Of a stretch of 14,740 nucleotides of DNA, positions 6,627-13,801 are shown in pieces; within the stretch, counting starts at the first letter, position 1; every line of letters begins with the position of its first letter. Origin of the DNA: an uncultured bacterium (lineage in GTDB: Bacteria > Bacteroidota > Bacteroidia > Chitinophagales > Chitinophagaceae); the NCBI GenBank assembly GCA_903957405.1, contig CAJBPC010000150.1:1-14740 (forward strand). The letters run 5' to 3'. Made by a program: the position numbers and the translations under genes. Below the pieces are notes generated by a model. The model had not been told where the DNA came from. It did not search any database and saw only the letters and a program-made list of their open reading frames with translations.

Positions 6627-7745
6627 TCATGATCTTTTGTGGTAGCTGAAGACGGCGAGGCTGTTGGTCAGCAGGGCATAGGCCGACATGATTCCGAGTT
6701 CGGGGAGGATGTCTCCCGGGCCTGCGCCCTTCAACACCACCCGTCGCATGACCTCTATGAAATAGGTCACTGGGTTGACCCTTGCGATCCATTTTGCCCA
6801 TTCGGGCATGCTGTCGATGCTGGTGTACTGTCCGCTCATGAGCACGAATATCATCATGATGAAGAACGATGCCAGCATGGCCTGTTGCTGTGTGGCGGAG
6901 TAGTTCGATACCAGCAGTCCGATGCCCAGAATGGTGAACATGTACACCGCAGCAAAAAGATATATCGTGAGGTAACTGCCCATTGGGACGATGCCGTAGA
7001 AGAGCCTTGCGATGCCGAACCCCAGGGTCATCGCCACCATGCCGAGGATGAATTGCGGCACCAGCTTTCCCAGGATGAATTCGTATTTCCGGATCGGGGA
7101 CACGTTGATCTGTTCGATCGTCCCGATCTCCTTTTCCCTTACGATGTTTATGGAGGTGAGGTTCATCGCCACGATGGTGAGCAGCAGCACAAGTATGCCT
7201 GGCACCATGAAGAAGCTGTAGTTCATTTCCGGGTTGAACCAAAAGGATGATGTCGTCCCGATGGTCCCTGCCTGCATGAACCGCTCATCACCTGTCCATT
7301 CGGTTCGGATGTCGCTGTTGAACCGGTGTATCAGGCTGTTCATATATGCGGCACCCATGCCGCCCTTCACTCCGTTTATGGCATTGACCTCAATCATCAG
7401 TCCGGATTTTCCTTCACGGACCAGGTTGCGTTCGAAAGATGCCGGGATATTGAGGATGATGTCGGCCTTCTCCGTTTCAATGGCATGTCTTGCTGCTTTC
7501 CTGTCCGTTCCATATCCTTCGATTCTGAAATATCCCGTGGCACGGATATTTTCCGTGAGCCTTCTTGACAGGGCAGAATGGTCATGGTCGATGATGTGCA
7601 GGTTGATGTTTTTGATCTCGTAGTCTGCCGCATTGGGCAGGATGATGAGTTGAAGGATCGGCATCACGAAGATCAACTTGATGGTGGCAGGGTTCCTCAG
7701 GATCTGTTTGAATTCCTTTTGTATGATGACAATCAGTGTTCTCAT
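6627..7745 (-). CDS. ABC-2 type permease, second subunit of the efflux system (YbhR-like)
   Basis: The 372-residue product has the topology of ABC2_membrane_3 permeases. One N-terminal membrane helix follows a cytoplasmic KEFKQILRNP start. A large extracytoplasmic domain (~45-180) comes next, then five C-terminal hydrophobic segments. The cytoplasmic motif NIVREKEIGTIEQINVSPIRKYE, between the first two helices of that block, is the family hallmark. The ATG at 7743-7745 overlaps the stop of the preceding permease gene as ATGA, indicating translational coupling. A longer in-frame extension up to 8291 is only the shadow of that gene. It is the last gene of the operon. With its sister permease it should form the inner-membrane channel driven by the two ATPases. 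The exported substrate is not evident from sequence. Confidence 0.92.
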   Translation of the reverse strand: MRTLIVIIQKEFKQILRNPATIKLIFVMPILQLIILPNAADYEIKNINLHIIDHDHSALSRRLTENIRATGYFRIEGYGTDRKAARHAIETEKADIILNIPASFERNLVREGKSGLMIEVNAINGVKGGMGAAYMNSLIHRFNSDIRTEWTGDERFMQAGTIGTTSSFWFNPEMNYSFFMVPGILVLLLTIVAMNLTSINIVREKEIGTIEQINVSPIRKYEFILGKLVPQFILGMVAMTLGFGIARLFYGIVPMGSYLTIYLFAAVYMFTILGIGLLVSNYSATQQQAMLASFFIMMIFVLMSGQYTSIDSMPEWAKWIARVNPVTYFIEVMRRVVLKGAGPGDILPELGIMSAYALLTNSLAVFSYHKRS

Positions 7746-8848
7746 GCGAGCCTGAGTTTGAATTTTTTGATCGCCATTCCCATGAAGAACAGGAGCATGG
7801 CGAGCAGTATGAGTGTTTCTTTCCAGACGATGGCCAGACCCGTACCCTTGATCATGACCGATCTCACGATGATATAGAACCATTTGGCAGGCACGAGGTT
7901 CGAGATGATCTGCAGCGGGAGGGGCATGTTCTCGATGGGGAACATGAAGCCGCTGAGCATGACGGTGGGCAGGAACATACCTACCAGGGAGATGAACATC
8001 GCGGCTGTCTGTGATGCCGTGGCCGAGGAGATGAGCAGTCCCAGCGATAGGGATACCAGGGTGAACAGCACGCTTTCGGAGAACAGCAGCACCAGGCTGC
8101 CACGGATGGGGACGTTGAGGACGAATACGCTCAGGAGCAGGATGCTGGTGATATTGAAGAAGGAAAGCAAGAGGTAGGGGACTGCCTTCGCGGTGATGAT
8201 TTTTATCGGCTTCACCGGTGATACCAGCAATACTTCCATCGTGCCGTTCTCTTTTTCGCGGACGATGGTGAGCGCGGTCATCATCGTGCATACGAGCAGC
8301 AATACCATGGCCATCACGCCCGGAACGAAATTATATGCACCCTGCAGCTGTGGATTGTAGAGCATTCTGGTCTCGGGCCTGATGACGTAAGGGATCTGCA
8401 AGCCTTGTGAAGCACCTGCTGCCATGTCCTGTATGACGGCTGTCGCATAATTCACGAGTGTGTTGGCGATGTTCGGGTCGCTCGCATCAGCGATCAATTG
8501 CACCTTTGTTCCACCCGTGCTGTGGAATGATCCGGAGAAGTCGTCGGGAATGACCAGTCCGAAGCTGATCCGTCCCTTTCGGAAGGCCCCTTCCATCTCA
8601 TCCCTGTCTGCGAATTCCGCAGCCGCTTCGAAATAATTGCTGGCATCCATCTCTGCCACGAGTCTCTGCGACAGTTCATCATGCGAAAGGTCGATGTACC
8701 CGAATCGGGAGTTCTTGACTTCATTCGTGAGTGCGAAGCCGAATATGAGGATCTGCACCATGGGCATGCCGATGAGTATGAAGAGTGTCCGTCGGTCGCG
8801 GAAGATGTGGATGAATTCCTTTTTGATGAAGTTGATGAACTGTTTCAT
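7742..8848 (-). CDS. ABC-2 type permease, first subunit of the efflux system (YbhS-like)
   Basis: The 368-residue product has the same topology as its neighbour: KKEFIHIFRDRRTL at the N terminus, one membrane helix (~20-42), an extracytoplasmic domain (~45-185), then about five membrane helices. The conserved cytoplasmic stretch TIVREKENGTMEVLLVSPVK follows the second helix. LSGFMFPIENMPLPLQ before the last loop is typical of these exporters. The two permeases are clearly paralogous but well diverged, as expected for an obligate heterodimer like E. coli YbhS/YbhR. The start at 8848 gives the standard family N terminus. It lies 63 bases downstream of the ATPase gene, the largest gap in the operon, and overlaps the next permease by four bases. 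Confidence 0.93.
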   Translation of the reverse strand: MKQFINFIKKEFIHIFRDRRTLFILIGMPMVQILIFGFALTNEVKNSRFGYIDLSHDELSQRLVAEMDASNYFEAAAEFADRDEMEGAFRKGRISFGLVIPDDFSGSFHSTGGTKVQLIADASDPNIANTLVNYATAVIQDMAAGASQGLQIPYVIRPETRMLYNPQLQGAYNFVPGVMAMVLLLVCTMMTALTIVREKENGTMEVLLVSPVKPIKIITAKAVPYLLLSFFNITSILLLSVFVLNVPIRGSLVLLFSESVLFTLVSLSLGLLISSATASQTAAMFISLVGMFLPTVMLSGFMFPIENMPLPLQIISNLVPAKWFYIIVRSVMIKGTGLAIVWKETLILLAMLLFFMGMAIKKFKLRLA

Positions 8849-8911
8849 GGTGTGATGTTGAGGTCTGTGGGTGCCGGGTCATCGGGGATTTTCATTCACG
8901 GTCATCATGCC

Positions 8912-9655
8912 TTAATCACCCTTTCTTTTTGCTTTTCTTGCCAGTTGGAGGAACACTTCGTTCATGCTTGCCGCGCCGTGGCTTTTTTTAAGTCCACCCG
9001 GCGTATCCAGCGCCTCGATCCGTCCGTCGACCATGACGGAAACGCGGTGGCAGTATTCGGCTTCGTCCATATAGTGGGTGGTGACGAATACCGTGATATC
9101 CCTGTCGGAGGCCTCGTAGATCATCTGCCAGAACTCCCTTCGGGTGATCGGGTCTACGCCTCCGGTGGGTTCGTCGAGGAATACGATCTTAGGTTCATGG
9201 AAGATGGCGACGGAGAAGGAAAGCTTTTGTTTCCATCCCAGTGGGAGGCTTCCGACCAATGCATTCCGTTCGGCTTCCAGCCCGAGTTGCTTGAGCAATG
9301 GAGCCGATTTCTCCCGGATCGCCTTTCGGCTCATTCCATAGATGCCTGCGTAGAAGTTGATGTTTTCCTGGACCGTGAGGTCGTCGTACAGGGAGAATCG
9401 CTGGCTCATGTAGCCGATATTCCTTTTGATGGCCTCCGTCTCCCGGTATACGTCAAACCCGCCGATCGAGGCTTTCCCGCTGCTGGGCAGGATGAGTCCG
9501 CAGAACATGCGCATGGCTGTCGTTTTGCCGGCACCGTTAGCACCCAGGAATCCGAAGATCTCCCCGCGGCGCACCTCAAAAGAGATGCGGTCCACCGCTG
9601 TGAAATCGCCGAAGCTTTTCGTCAGGTTCTCCGCAGTGATCACATATTCATTCAT
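8912..9655 (-). CDS. ABC transporter ATPase with degenerate signature motif (matches YbhF C-terminal half)
   Basis: The 247-residue nucleotide-binding protein has an intact Walker A (GANGAGKTT, 38-46), a Q-loop Gln85 (GYMSQRFSLY), a Walker B ending in Asp161-Glu162 (VFLDEP), a D-loop (GGVD) and an H-loop His194 (VTTHYMDEAEYC). The signature motif, normally LSGGQ, reads LPLGW (137-141). The same LPLG signature and TTH-MDEAEYC block occur in the second half of E. coli YbhF, as I recall that sequence. The protein should pair with the ATPase encoded just upstream. It would supply the Walker A, Q and H residues of the one competent ATP site while contributing a poor signature to the other. Its ATG at 9653-9655 overlaps the upstream ATPase gene by eight bases. 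It ends in a basic KAKRKGD tail. Confidence 0.94.
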   Translation of the reverse strand: MNEYVITAENLTKSFGDFTAVDRISFEVRRGEIFGFLGANGAGKTTAMRMFCGLILPSSGKASIGGFDVYRETEAIKRNIGYMSQRFSLYDDLTVQENINFYAGIYGMSRKAIREKSAPLLKQLGLEAERNALVGSLPLGWKQKLSFSVAIFHEPKIVFLDEPTGGVDPITRREFWQMIYEASDRDITVFVTTHYMDEAEYCHRVSVMVDGRIEALDTPGGLKKSHGAASMNEVFLQLARKAKRKGD

Positions 9656-10547
9656 GTTCGTGCATCAGTGATATGAAACAATCTTCTATGTCGGGAGCGA
9701 TCTCGCTGGCTTCCACATCTTCAGGCATCCGGAATGGCGGCGCATCCTTTCGCAGCACCACATGCAGCACCTCTCCGAACGGATATGCCTGCTCGACCGC
9801 CGGCATCTTCCGGAACCGTTGCAGGGTATGCAGCATGTCGGGACCTTTCACGGCAAAAAGTCTTTTTCCGTAAGTGTTGCGCAGTCCTTCGGGCGTGTCG
9901 ATCTGCATGACTTTCCCGGACTGTATCAACGCGACGCGGTCGCACAGCGAAGCCTCGTCCATGTATGGGGTGGAGACCATTATCGTGATGCCTTCGGCCC
10001 GAAGGGACCGCAGCAGCTCCCAAAACTCCTTTCGGGAAAGCGCATCCACACCTGTGGTCGGCTCATCAAGGAACAGCGTCTTCGGCCGGTGTATCAATGC
10101 GCAGCTGAGTGCAAGCTTCTGCTTCATGCCGCCTGAAAGCTTGCCAGCCCTGAAATGTTTGAAGGGTTCGATCTGTTCGTAGATGTTGCGGATGAGATGG
10201 TAGTTCTCTTTGACGGTGGTGTTGAAGATCGTCGCGAAGAAATTAAGATTCTCCTCCACGGTCAGGTCTGTGTAAAGGGAGAACTTCCCGGGCATATATC
10301 CTACCTGCCGTCTGATCTTCATGAAATCCTTCACCACGTCAAGGCCGTTCACACTGGCTTCTCCCTTGTCGGCAAGTATCAGGGTGGTGAGGATGCGGAA
10401 CAGTGTTGACTTGCCCGCACCGTCAGGACCGATGAGTCCGAACAGCTCGCCCTCCTCCACGTCGAAGCGCAGGCCTTTGAGGGCCTCGGTCTTACCTTTC
10501 TTCAGCGGGTAGCTTTTTTCTATGTCGATGATGCGTATCGCCTGCAT
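9648..10547 (-). CDS. ABC transporter ATPase lacking Q-loop Gln and H-loop His (matches YbhF N-terminal half)
   Basis: The 299-residue protein has Walker A GPDGAGKST (40-48), a canonical signature LSGGM (137-141), Walker B with Asp161-Glu162 (TLFLDEP) and D-loop GVD. The Q-loop position is Gly87 (GYMPGKFSLY) and the H-loop position is Pro194 (VSTPYMDEA). Both residues normally contact the attacking water or gamma-phosphate, so ATP bound to this subunit's Walker motifs is probably not hydrolysed efficiently. A C-terminal extension (~225-299) with beta strands and an acidic end is shared with the first half of E. coli YbhF and is absent from the partner. The start at 10547 lies one base after the adaptor's stop, giving tight coupling. 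It is very likely the obligate partner of the ATPase downstream. Confidence 0.94.
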   Translation of the reverse strand: MQAIRIIDIEKSYPLKKGKTEALKGLRFDVEEGELFGLIGPDGAGKSTLFRILTTLILADKGEASVNGLDVVKDFMKIRRQVGYMPGKFSLYTDLTVEENLNFFATIFNTTVKENYHLIRNIYEQIEPFKHFRAGKLSGGMKQKLALSCALIHRPKTLFLDEPTTGVDALSRKEFWELLRSLRAEGITIMVSTPYMDEASLCDRVALIQSGKVMQIDTPEGLRNTYGKRLFAVKGPDMLHTLQRFRKMPAVEQAYPFGEVLHVVLRKDAPPFRMPEDVEASEIAPDIEDCFISLMHEHE

Positions 10548-10548
10548 G

Positions 10549-11478
10549 TCAGAATTTGATTTCGCCGTACATCCCGATCTTCAAGAGTCCGTCGTTCTTG
10601 ACCATTATCTTTATCGCATATACGAGGTTGGCCCTTTCGTCCTTGGTCTGGATGGTCTTCGGTGTGAACTCCGCCTTGGAGGATATCCACGTGATGGTGC
10701 CCTTGTGTTCGTTGTATGCATCCGGACCCTTGTCTGTGAACACTTTCACTTGCTGGCCTGTGCGGATGTGGGGCAATTGTTCGCCGGTCACGTACGCCCT
10801 TAGGATGAGTTCACGCATGTCGGCGACCTTGTAGAGTGGTTTGCCGGCAACGGCCATTTCACCGGCCTCTGCATAGGTTGCGATCACCGTGCCGCTGACG
10901 GGATTCACGATGGCGGACCTTTTCACGAGGTCGTCCAACTGTGCAGCCCTTTTTCGCAGCGGATTCCCCTCACTTAGGATGGCCCTGTTTTGGTTGGCGT
11001 TATTGGATCGTTGCACCACGATCTGTTGTCTGGTCACGGCCATTTTCTTTTCGAGGGCTTCTTTCTGGTAGCGGATGTCATCGACCTGCTTGGAAGTGGC
11101 CGCATCGTTCCTGAGCAAGCCCTCTGCGCGATCCAGTTCGCGTTGCAGATTTTTCAGTTGCGTCTGCTCCACCGCCAGCTGGTCATTGAGCAGTGCCACC
11201 TGCGGTGCCGGATCGGTCGTCTTGTCGCTCAAAGCCCGTATTGATTCATCGACCTGCTCCTTCTGCAGTGAGAGGTTGGTCGCATCGATCCTGCCCACCA
11301 CCTGGAGGGCGGCGACGGAATCCCCGTCTTCCAGATCCAACTCCGTGATCCTGCCTGAGATCTCGGGAGATACCAGGATCTCCACGGCTTCGAAACTGCC
11401 CTGTGCATCGAAACTGCCATTGCCGTTCTTGCAGGATGCAAGGAAGAGGATGGCCAGCGAAATGAATATGTACCTCAT
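10549..11478 (-). CDS. HlyD/YbhG-type periplasmic adaptor, predicted lipoprotein
   Basis: I place the start at the ATG 11476-11478, giving 309 residues. This puts a lipoprotein signal at the very N terminus: MRYIFISLAILFLASC with lipobox L13-A-S-C16. An ATG at 11514 would add 12 charged residues in front and is less likely. The lipoyl (barrel-sandwich) halves lie at ~35-65 (VSPEISGRITELDLEDGDSV) and ~188-220 (AIVNPVSGTVIATYAEAGE). They flank an antiparallel coiled-coil hairpin (~66-187), followed by a beta-barrel domain carrying AEFTPKTIQTKDERANLVYA, typical of YbhG relatives. Such adaptors bridge inner-membrane ABC pumps and TolC channels. Here the lipid anchor replaces the usual transmembrane helix. 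The gene sits between the TolC gene and the ATPases, with 46 bases before it and one base after. Confidence 0.92.
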   Translation of the reverse strand: MRYIFISLAILFLASCKNGNGSFDAQGSFEAVEILVSPEISGRITELDLEDGDSVAALQVVGRIDATNLSLQKEQVDESIRALSDKTTDPAPQVALLNDQLAVEQTQLKNLQRELDRAEGLLRNDAATSKQVDDIRYQKEALEKKMAVTRQQIVVQRSNNANQNRAILSEGNPLRKRAAQLDDLVKRSAIVNPVSGTVIATYAEAGEMAVAGKPLYKVADMRELILRAYVTGEQLPHIRTGQQVKVFTDKGPDAYNEHKGTITWISSKAEFTPKTIQTKDERANLVYAIKIMVKNDGLLKIGMYGEIKF

Positions 11479-11524
11479 CTGTTGAAATTTATTTTTTCTG
11501 TCGGTTGCGCGCAAGTCGGTCCGG

Positions 11525-12814
11525 TCATCGATTGTTTGGAGCTGTTCGCCCCATGAGCCATCTCAGGCCGGCTTCCGCCTGTGCCAGTTGCACTTCATGC
11601 GCTTTCAGCGCCTGCCGTGACTGGTCCTCTGCATTGACTTCCCGCAGGTAATCGCTGGGTGTGATCACGCCCGCTTCCAGCTGCGCGAGTGCCGACTTCT
11701 TCACGGACTCCCGGAGGGCGATGATCTCGTCGTCGGAATCGATGAGTTTGCGAAGTTTTGACACTTCTCCAAACTGCTGCCTCGCCTGTGCGTTCGTGGT
11801 CTTCAGGAATGCCTCCTCCTGCAACGAGGCCATCATGCCGTTGATGCCGTGGATCTCGGCATCGTTCTTCTTCGTGTATAGGTTGCCGATAGCCCAGTTG
11901 ATCCGGATACCACCTAAGCCATAAAGGGCGAATTCATTCTGCAACATGTTGAGTCCGGGTCTTCCGTATCCTCCCTGCAGGAAGACGCTCGCCCTGGGCA
12001 TATTCCGTGATGCCAGGAGGTCGGTTTGCTTTTTGCTCATCTCGATCTGCGTGCGGTAAAACCTCTGCTCCGGGCGGCCGATCGTGAGTGGAGCGTCTGT
12101 TTCGGCGGCAGGCATCCTCAGACTGGTGCCGGCGCCGAATGTCGTATCCGTCAGCACGCCCAATGCCTCCAGCATCGCGGATCGGGTCGACAGGAGTTCT
12201 GTCATTCTTTGTCCGGTTCGGATCTGTTCGGCCTTTAGGACATCCAGCGAAGACTTCAGCGCCACCCCGCCTTCGAGTTGCGCACTGACTTTACGGATGC
12301 CGTTGTCGATATCCGCCCGCACAGAAGCGACCTGCCCCATCATGGCATCGAGGAGGAGGACATTGAAATACAGCTGATCGATCTTTTCCATCAGCCTGTG
12401 GAGTTCCATTTCGACGCGGCTGTCGTCGAGTTTGGACTGCAGCCTCGTGAGCTCCCGTTGATGGCGGATCATTCCGCCGTCATAGACGACCTGGTTCATG
12501 TCGAGGTTGAGCCTGTACTGGTCCCTTGAGAGCGGTTCCACCTTGAAGGGCGCGTTGGGGATGAGGAGCTGCGTCACATCCGACTGGTATGTGGCCTGCC
12601 CCCCAAGGGTCAGCTGCGGCAGGAAATTCTTCGACAGGTTCTGCGCTGTCAGATCCGAGGTTTTCTGAATAAGCCCCTTCTGCCGGATGAGCGGATACCG
12701 ATCCCTTGCCCTTTGTTCGGCATCCTGCAGCGAGAACACCTGCGCTGTTGCCACCGCGGCATGCATGAAAAAGACCGTACAGAAAACGGCATATTTGCCA
12801 TAGCTTCTCTTCAT
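11525..12814 (-). CDS. TolC-family outer-membrane efflux protein
   Basis: The 429-residue precursor has a signal peptide of about 24 residues (cut near ATA before QVFSLQDAEQRA). Two repeated outer-membrane efflux protein halves follow, dominated by long amphipathic helices. Examples are LTRLQSKLDDSRVEMELHRL and LQEEAFLKTTNAQARQQFG, with the typical LEAGVITPSDYLREVNAEDQ near the C terminus. Short beta segments (FLPQLTLGGQATYQS, ASVFLQGGYGRPG) mark the membrane barrel. It should trimerise to form the exit duct for the ABC pump. E. coli ybhGFSR lacks a dedicated channel gene, so its inclusion here suggests a self-contained tripartite pump. Its ATG overlaps the TetR stop as ATGA, so it is translated from the regulator's message. 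Confidence 0.93.
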   Translation of the reverse strand: MKRSYGKYAVFCTVFFMHAAVATAQVFSLQDAEQRARDRYPLIRQKGLIQKTSDLTAQNLSKNFLPQLTLGGQATYQSDVTQLLIPNAPFKVEPLSRDQYRLNLDMNQVVYDGGMIRHQRELTRLQSKLDDSRVEMELHRLMEKIDQLYFNVLLLDAMMGQVASVRADIDNGIRKVSAQLEGGVALKSSLDVLKAEQIRTGQRMTELLSTRSAMLEALGVLTDTTFGAGTSLRMPAAETDAPLTIGRPEQRFYRTQIEMSKKQTDLLASRNMPRASVFLQGGYGRPGLNMLQNEFALYGLGGIRINWAIGNLYTKKNDAEIHGINGMMASLQEEAFLKTTNAQARQQFGEVSKLRKLIDSDDEIIALRESVKKSALAQLEAGVITPSDYLREVNAEDQSRQALKAHEVQLAQAEAGLRWLMGRTAPNNR

Positions 12815-13440
12815 GTATTCTTTTTTTTTATGGAGTCGATGATCATCGCCGGTATCGTCTTCTTCCTGTCATCCATGATGCGGTTGAACTCCTTGTCTGA
12901 CAAGCTCATGTTGTGCTGCATCATCGGCTTTGCGATGATGGGGAAGATGCACAGGCCGAGTATATTCATCAGCAATTCTTCCGCCCGTACGGGCCTTATC
13001 CTCCCCGAACGGATTTCTTCCGCTATCTGTTTCTCCAGGCTTTTGAATTCCGGTTTGATACCGTTCCCGGAGAATATGTTGGTGATGAAGCTTTCCGCAT
13101 TCCGGTTCACTTCGCCGATGATGAATATCGGGATGAACGGGTTCTCCATGGTCATGGTGATGTATGCATCACAGAGCCTCCTGATCTTGGTGAACAATTC
13201 GAGGTCCGACTGCAATATTTCATTCAGCCTTGAGAAGAAGATGGCTGAACTGTCCCGGAACACCTGCTCGAACAGTTTATCCTTCGACCGGAAGTAGTAA
13301 TGCAGCAGGGCCTTGTTGATGCCTGCCTCGTCTGCGATGTCCTGCATCTTCGCTCCGTCACGCCCTTTCGCCCTGAAAATCCGGGTTGCCGCTTCCAGTA
13401 TGCGAGCCTCCGTCTCTGATGTAGCGGATGTGTTAACCAT
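12811..13440 (-). CDS. TetR/AcrR-family repressor of the efflux operon (CecR-like position)
   Basis: The 209-residue protein has an N-terminal helix-turn-helix (~31-50, KMQDIADEAGINKALLHYYF, then RSKDKLF), the most conserved block of TetR proteins. A helical C-terminal ligand-binding/dimerisation domain of ~150 residues follows. I chose the ATG 13438-13440. The frame is open up to 13635, but that extension would translate through the operator and -7 box, and its residues do not resemble a TetR N terminus. Family members bind palindromic operators and release on binding a small molecule, often a pump substrate. As first gene of the operon, with an operator immediately upstream, it very probably represses itself and all six pump genes. 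It occupies the place of E. coli CecR (YbiH). The inducer is unknown. Confidence 0.93.
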   Translation of the reverse strand: MVNTSATSETEARILEAATRIFRAKGRDGAKMQDIADEAGINKALLHYYFRSKDKLFEQVFRDSSAIFFSRLNEILQSDLELFTKIRRLCDAYITMTMENPFIPIFIIGEVNRNAESFITNIFSGNGIKPEFKSLEKQIAEEIRSGRIRPVRAEELLMNILGLCIFPIIAKPMMQHNMSLSDKEFNRIMDDRKKTIPAMIIDSIKKKNT

Positions 13441-13463
13441 ACCGTTTAACCATTTGGTTAACA
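13431..13463. promoter_or_regulatory. TetR operator with three half-sites
   Basis: The core is TTAACCATTTGGTTAA (13446-13461), two perfect 7-base arms around two bases. A third half-site, TGTTAACC (13431-13438), overlaps the start codon and forms a perfect 8-base inverted repeat with GGTTAACA (13456-13463). Position and symmetry point to binding of the TetR protein encoded immediately downstream. Confidence 0.75.
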
Positions 13464-13469
13464 AATATA
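13462..13469 (-). promoter_or_regulatory. -7 promoter box of the efflux operon
   Basis: On the minus strand this reads TATATTTG, a perfect match to the Bacteroidota -7 consensus TAnnTTTG. Its last base abuts the operator core, so the transcription start should lie inside the operator and bound repressor would block initiation. The -33 region shows no clear TTTG. Confidence 0.6.
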
Positions 13470-13641
13470 GTGAATCATTTCGGGTATGTCCTTGTCGCGA
13501 TCGGGAAACTTTTCTATGGGTATAGCCTGTCCTATCCGTGTATGGTGGATGGCAGGAGCGTAGGTGAAGGAATGGCAAGGATGTGCCATGTCGCCGGAAG
13601 CATTCGGGAGATGGTTCCGCGGGACAACGCCGCATGGCAAA

Positions 13642-13660
13642 CGGCCATCAGAGATGGCCG
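13642..13660. repeat. Perfect 8-bp hairpin
   Basis: CGGCCATC (13642-13649) and GATGGCCG (13653-13660) flank AGA. No T tract follows on either strand. It lies between the AAA gene end and the TetR promoter, and may belong to the 3' end of the AAA transcript. Confidence 0.55.
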
Positions 13661-13710
13661 GCGCAGGTTGATGTCCGTTTATGTTGACGGCCTCACGGAT
13701 CCGGGTCATG

Positions 13711-13746
13711 CGTGCGGGGAAAAGGATGTTTCATTTTCCCCGCACG
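13711..13746. repeat. Perfect 13-bp inverted repeat downstream of the AAA ATPase gene
   Basis: CGTGCGGGGAAAA (13711-13723) and TTTTCCCCGCACG (13734-13746) pair without mismatch around a 10-base loop, 55 bases beyond the AAA stop codon. The arms are GC-rich at the base. On the minus strand the sequence after the stem is CATGACCC, not a T tract. It may be a processing or stabilising element, or a terminator of a less usual kind. Confidence 0.85.
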
Positions 13747-13801
13747 GCATTGGACGGAAGCATGCAATCAGGCATTTTCCCTTATTTCGGTCAGGATCTG
13801 T

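Larger units (their letters stand above)
13470..13801. other. Non-coding stretch between the AAA ATPase gene and the efflux promoter
   Basis: This region holds the upstream part of the TetR promoter and two perfect hairpins (13642-13660 and 13711-13746). Plus-strand frames across it, for example 13470-13805, run from the promoter through both hairpins. They have no recognisable protein features and I treat them as chance. Confidence 0.6.

Noticed and set aside
7746..8291. N-terminal extension of the last permease gene to 8291
   Set aside because: The extra 182 residues are His/Arg/Pro-rich out-of-frame translation of the preceding permease. The ATGA overlap at 7742-7745 marks the true start.
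8681..9676. Long plus-strand open frame (331 codons)
   Set aside because: It lies opposite the ABC ATPase and permease genes, whose motifs are unmistakable. Its translation is unlike any protein and it is a GC-driven shadow frame.
13441..13635. Longer TetR start at 13635
   Set aside because: The extension would translate the promoter and operator, and it lacks the usual TetR N terminus.
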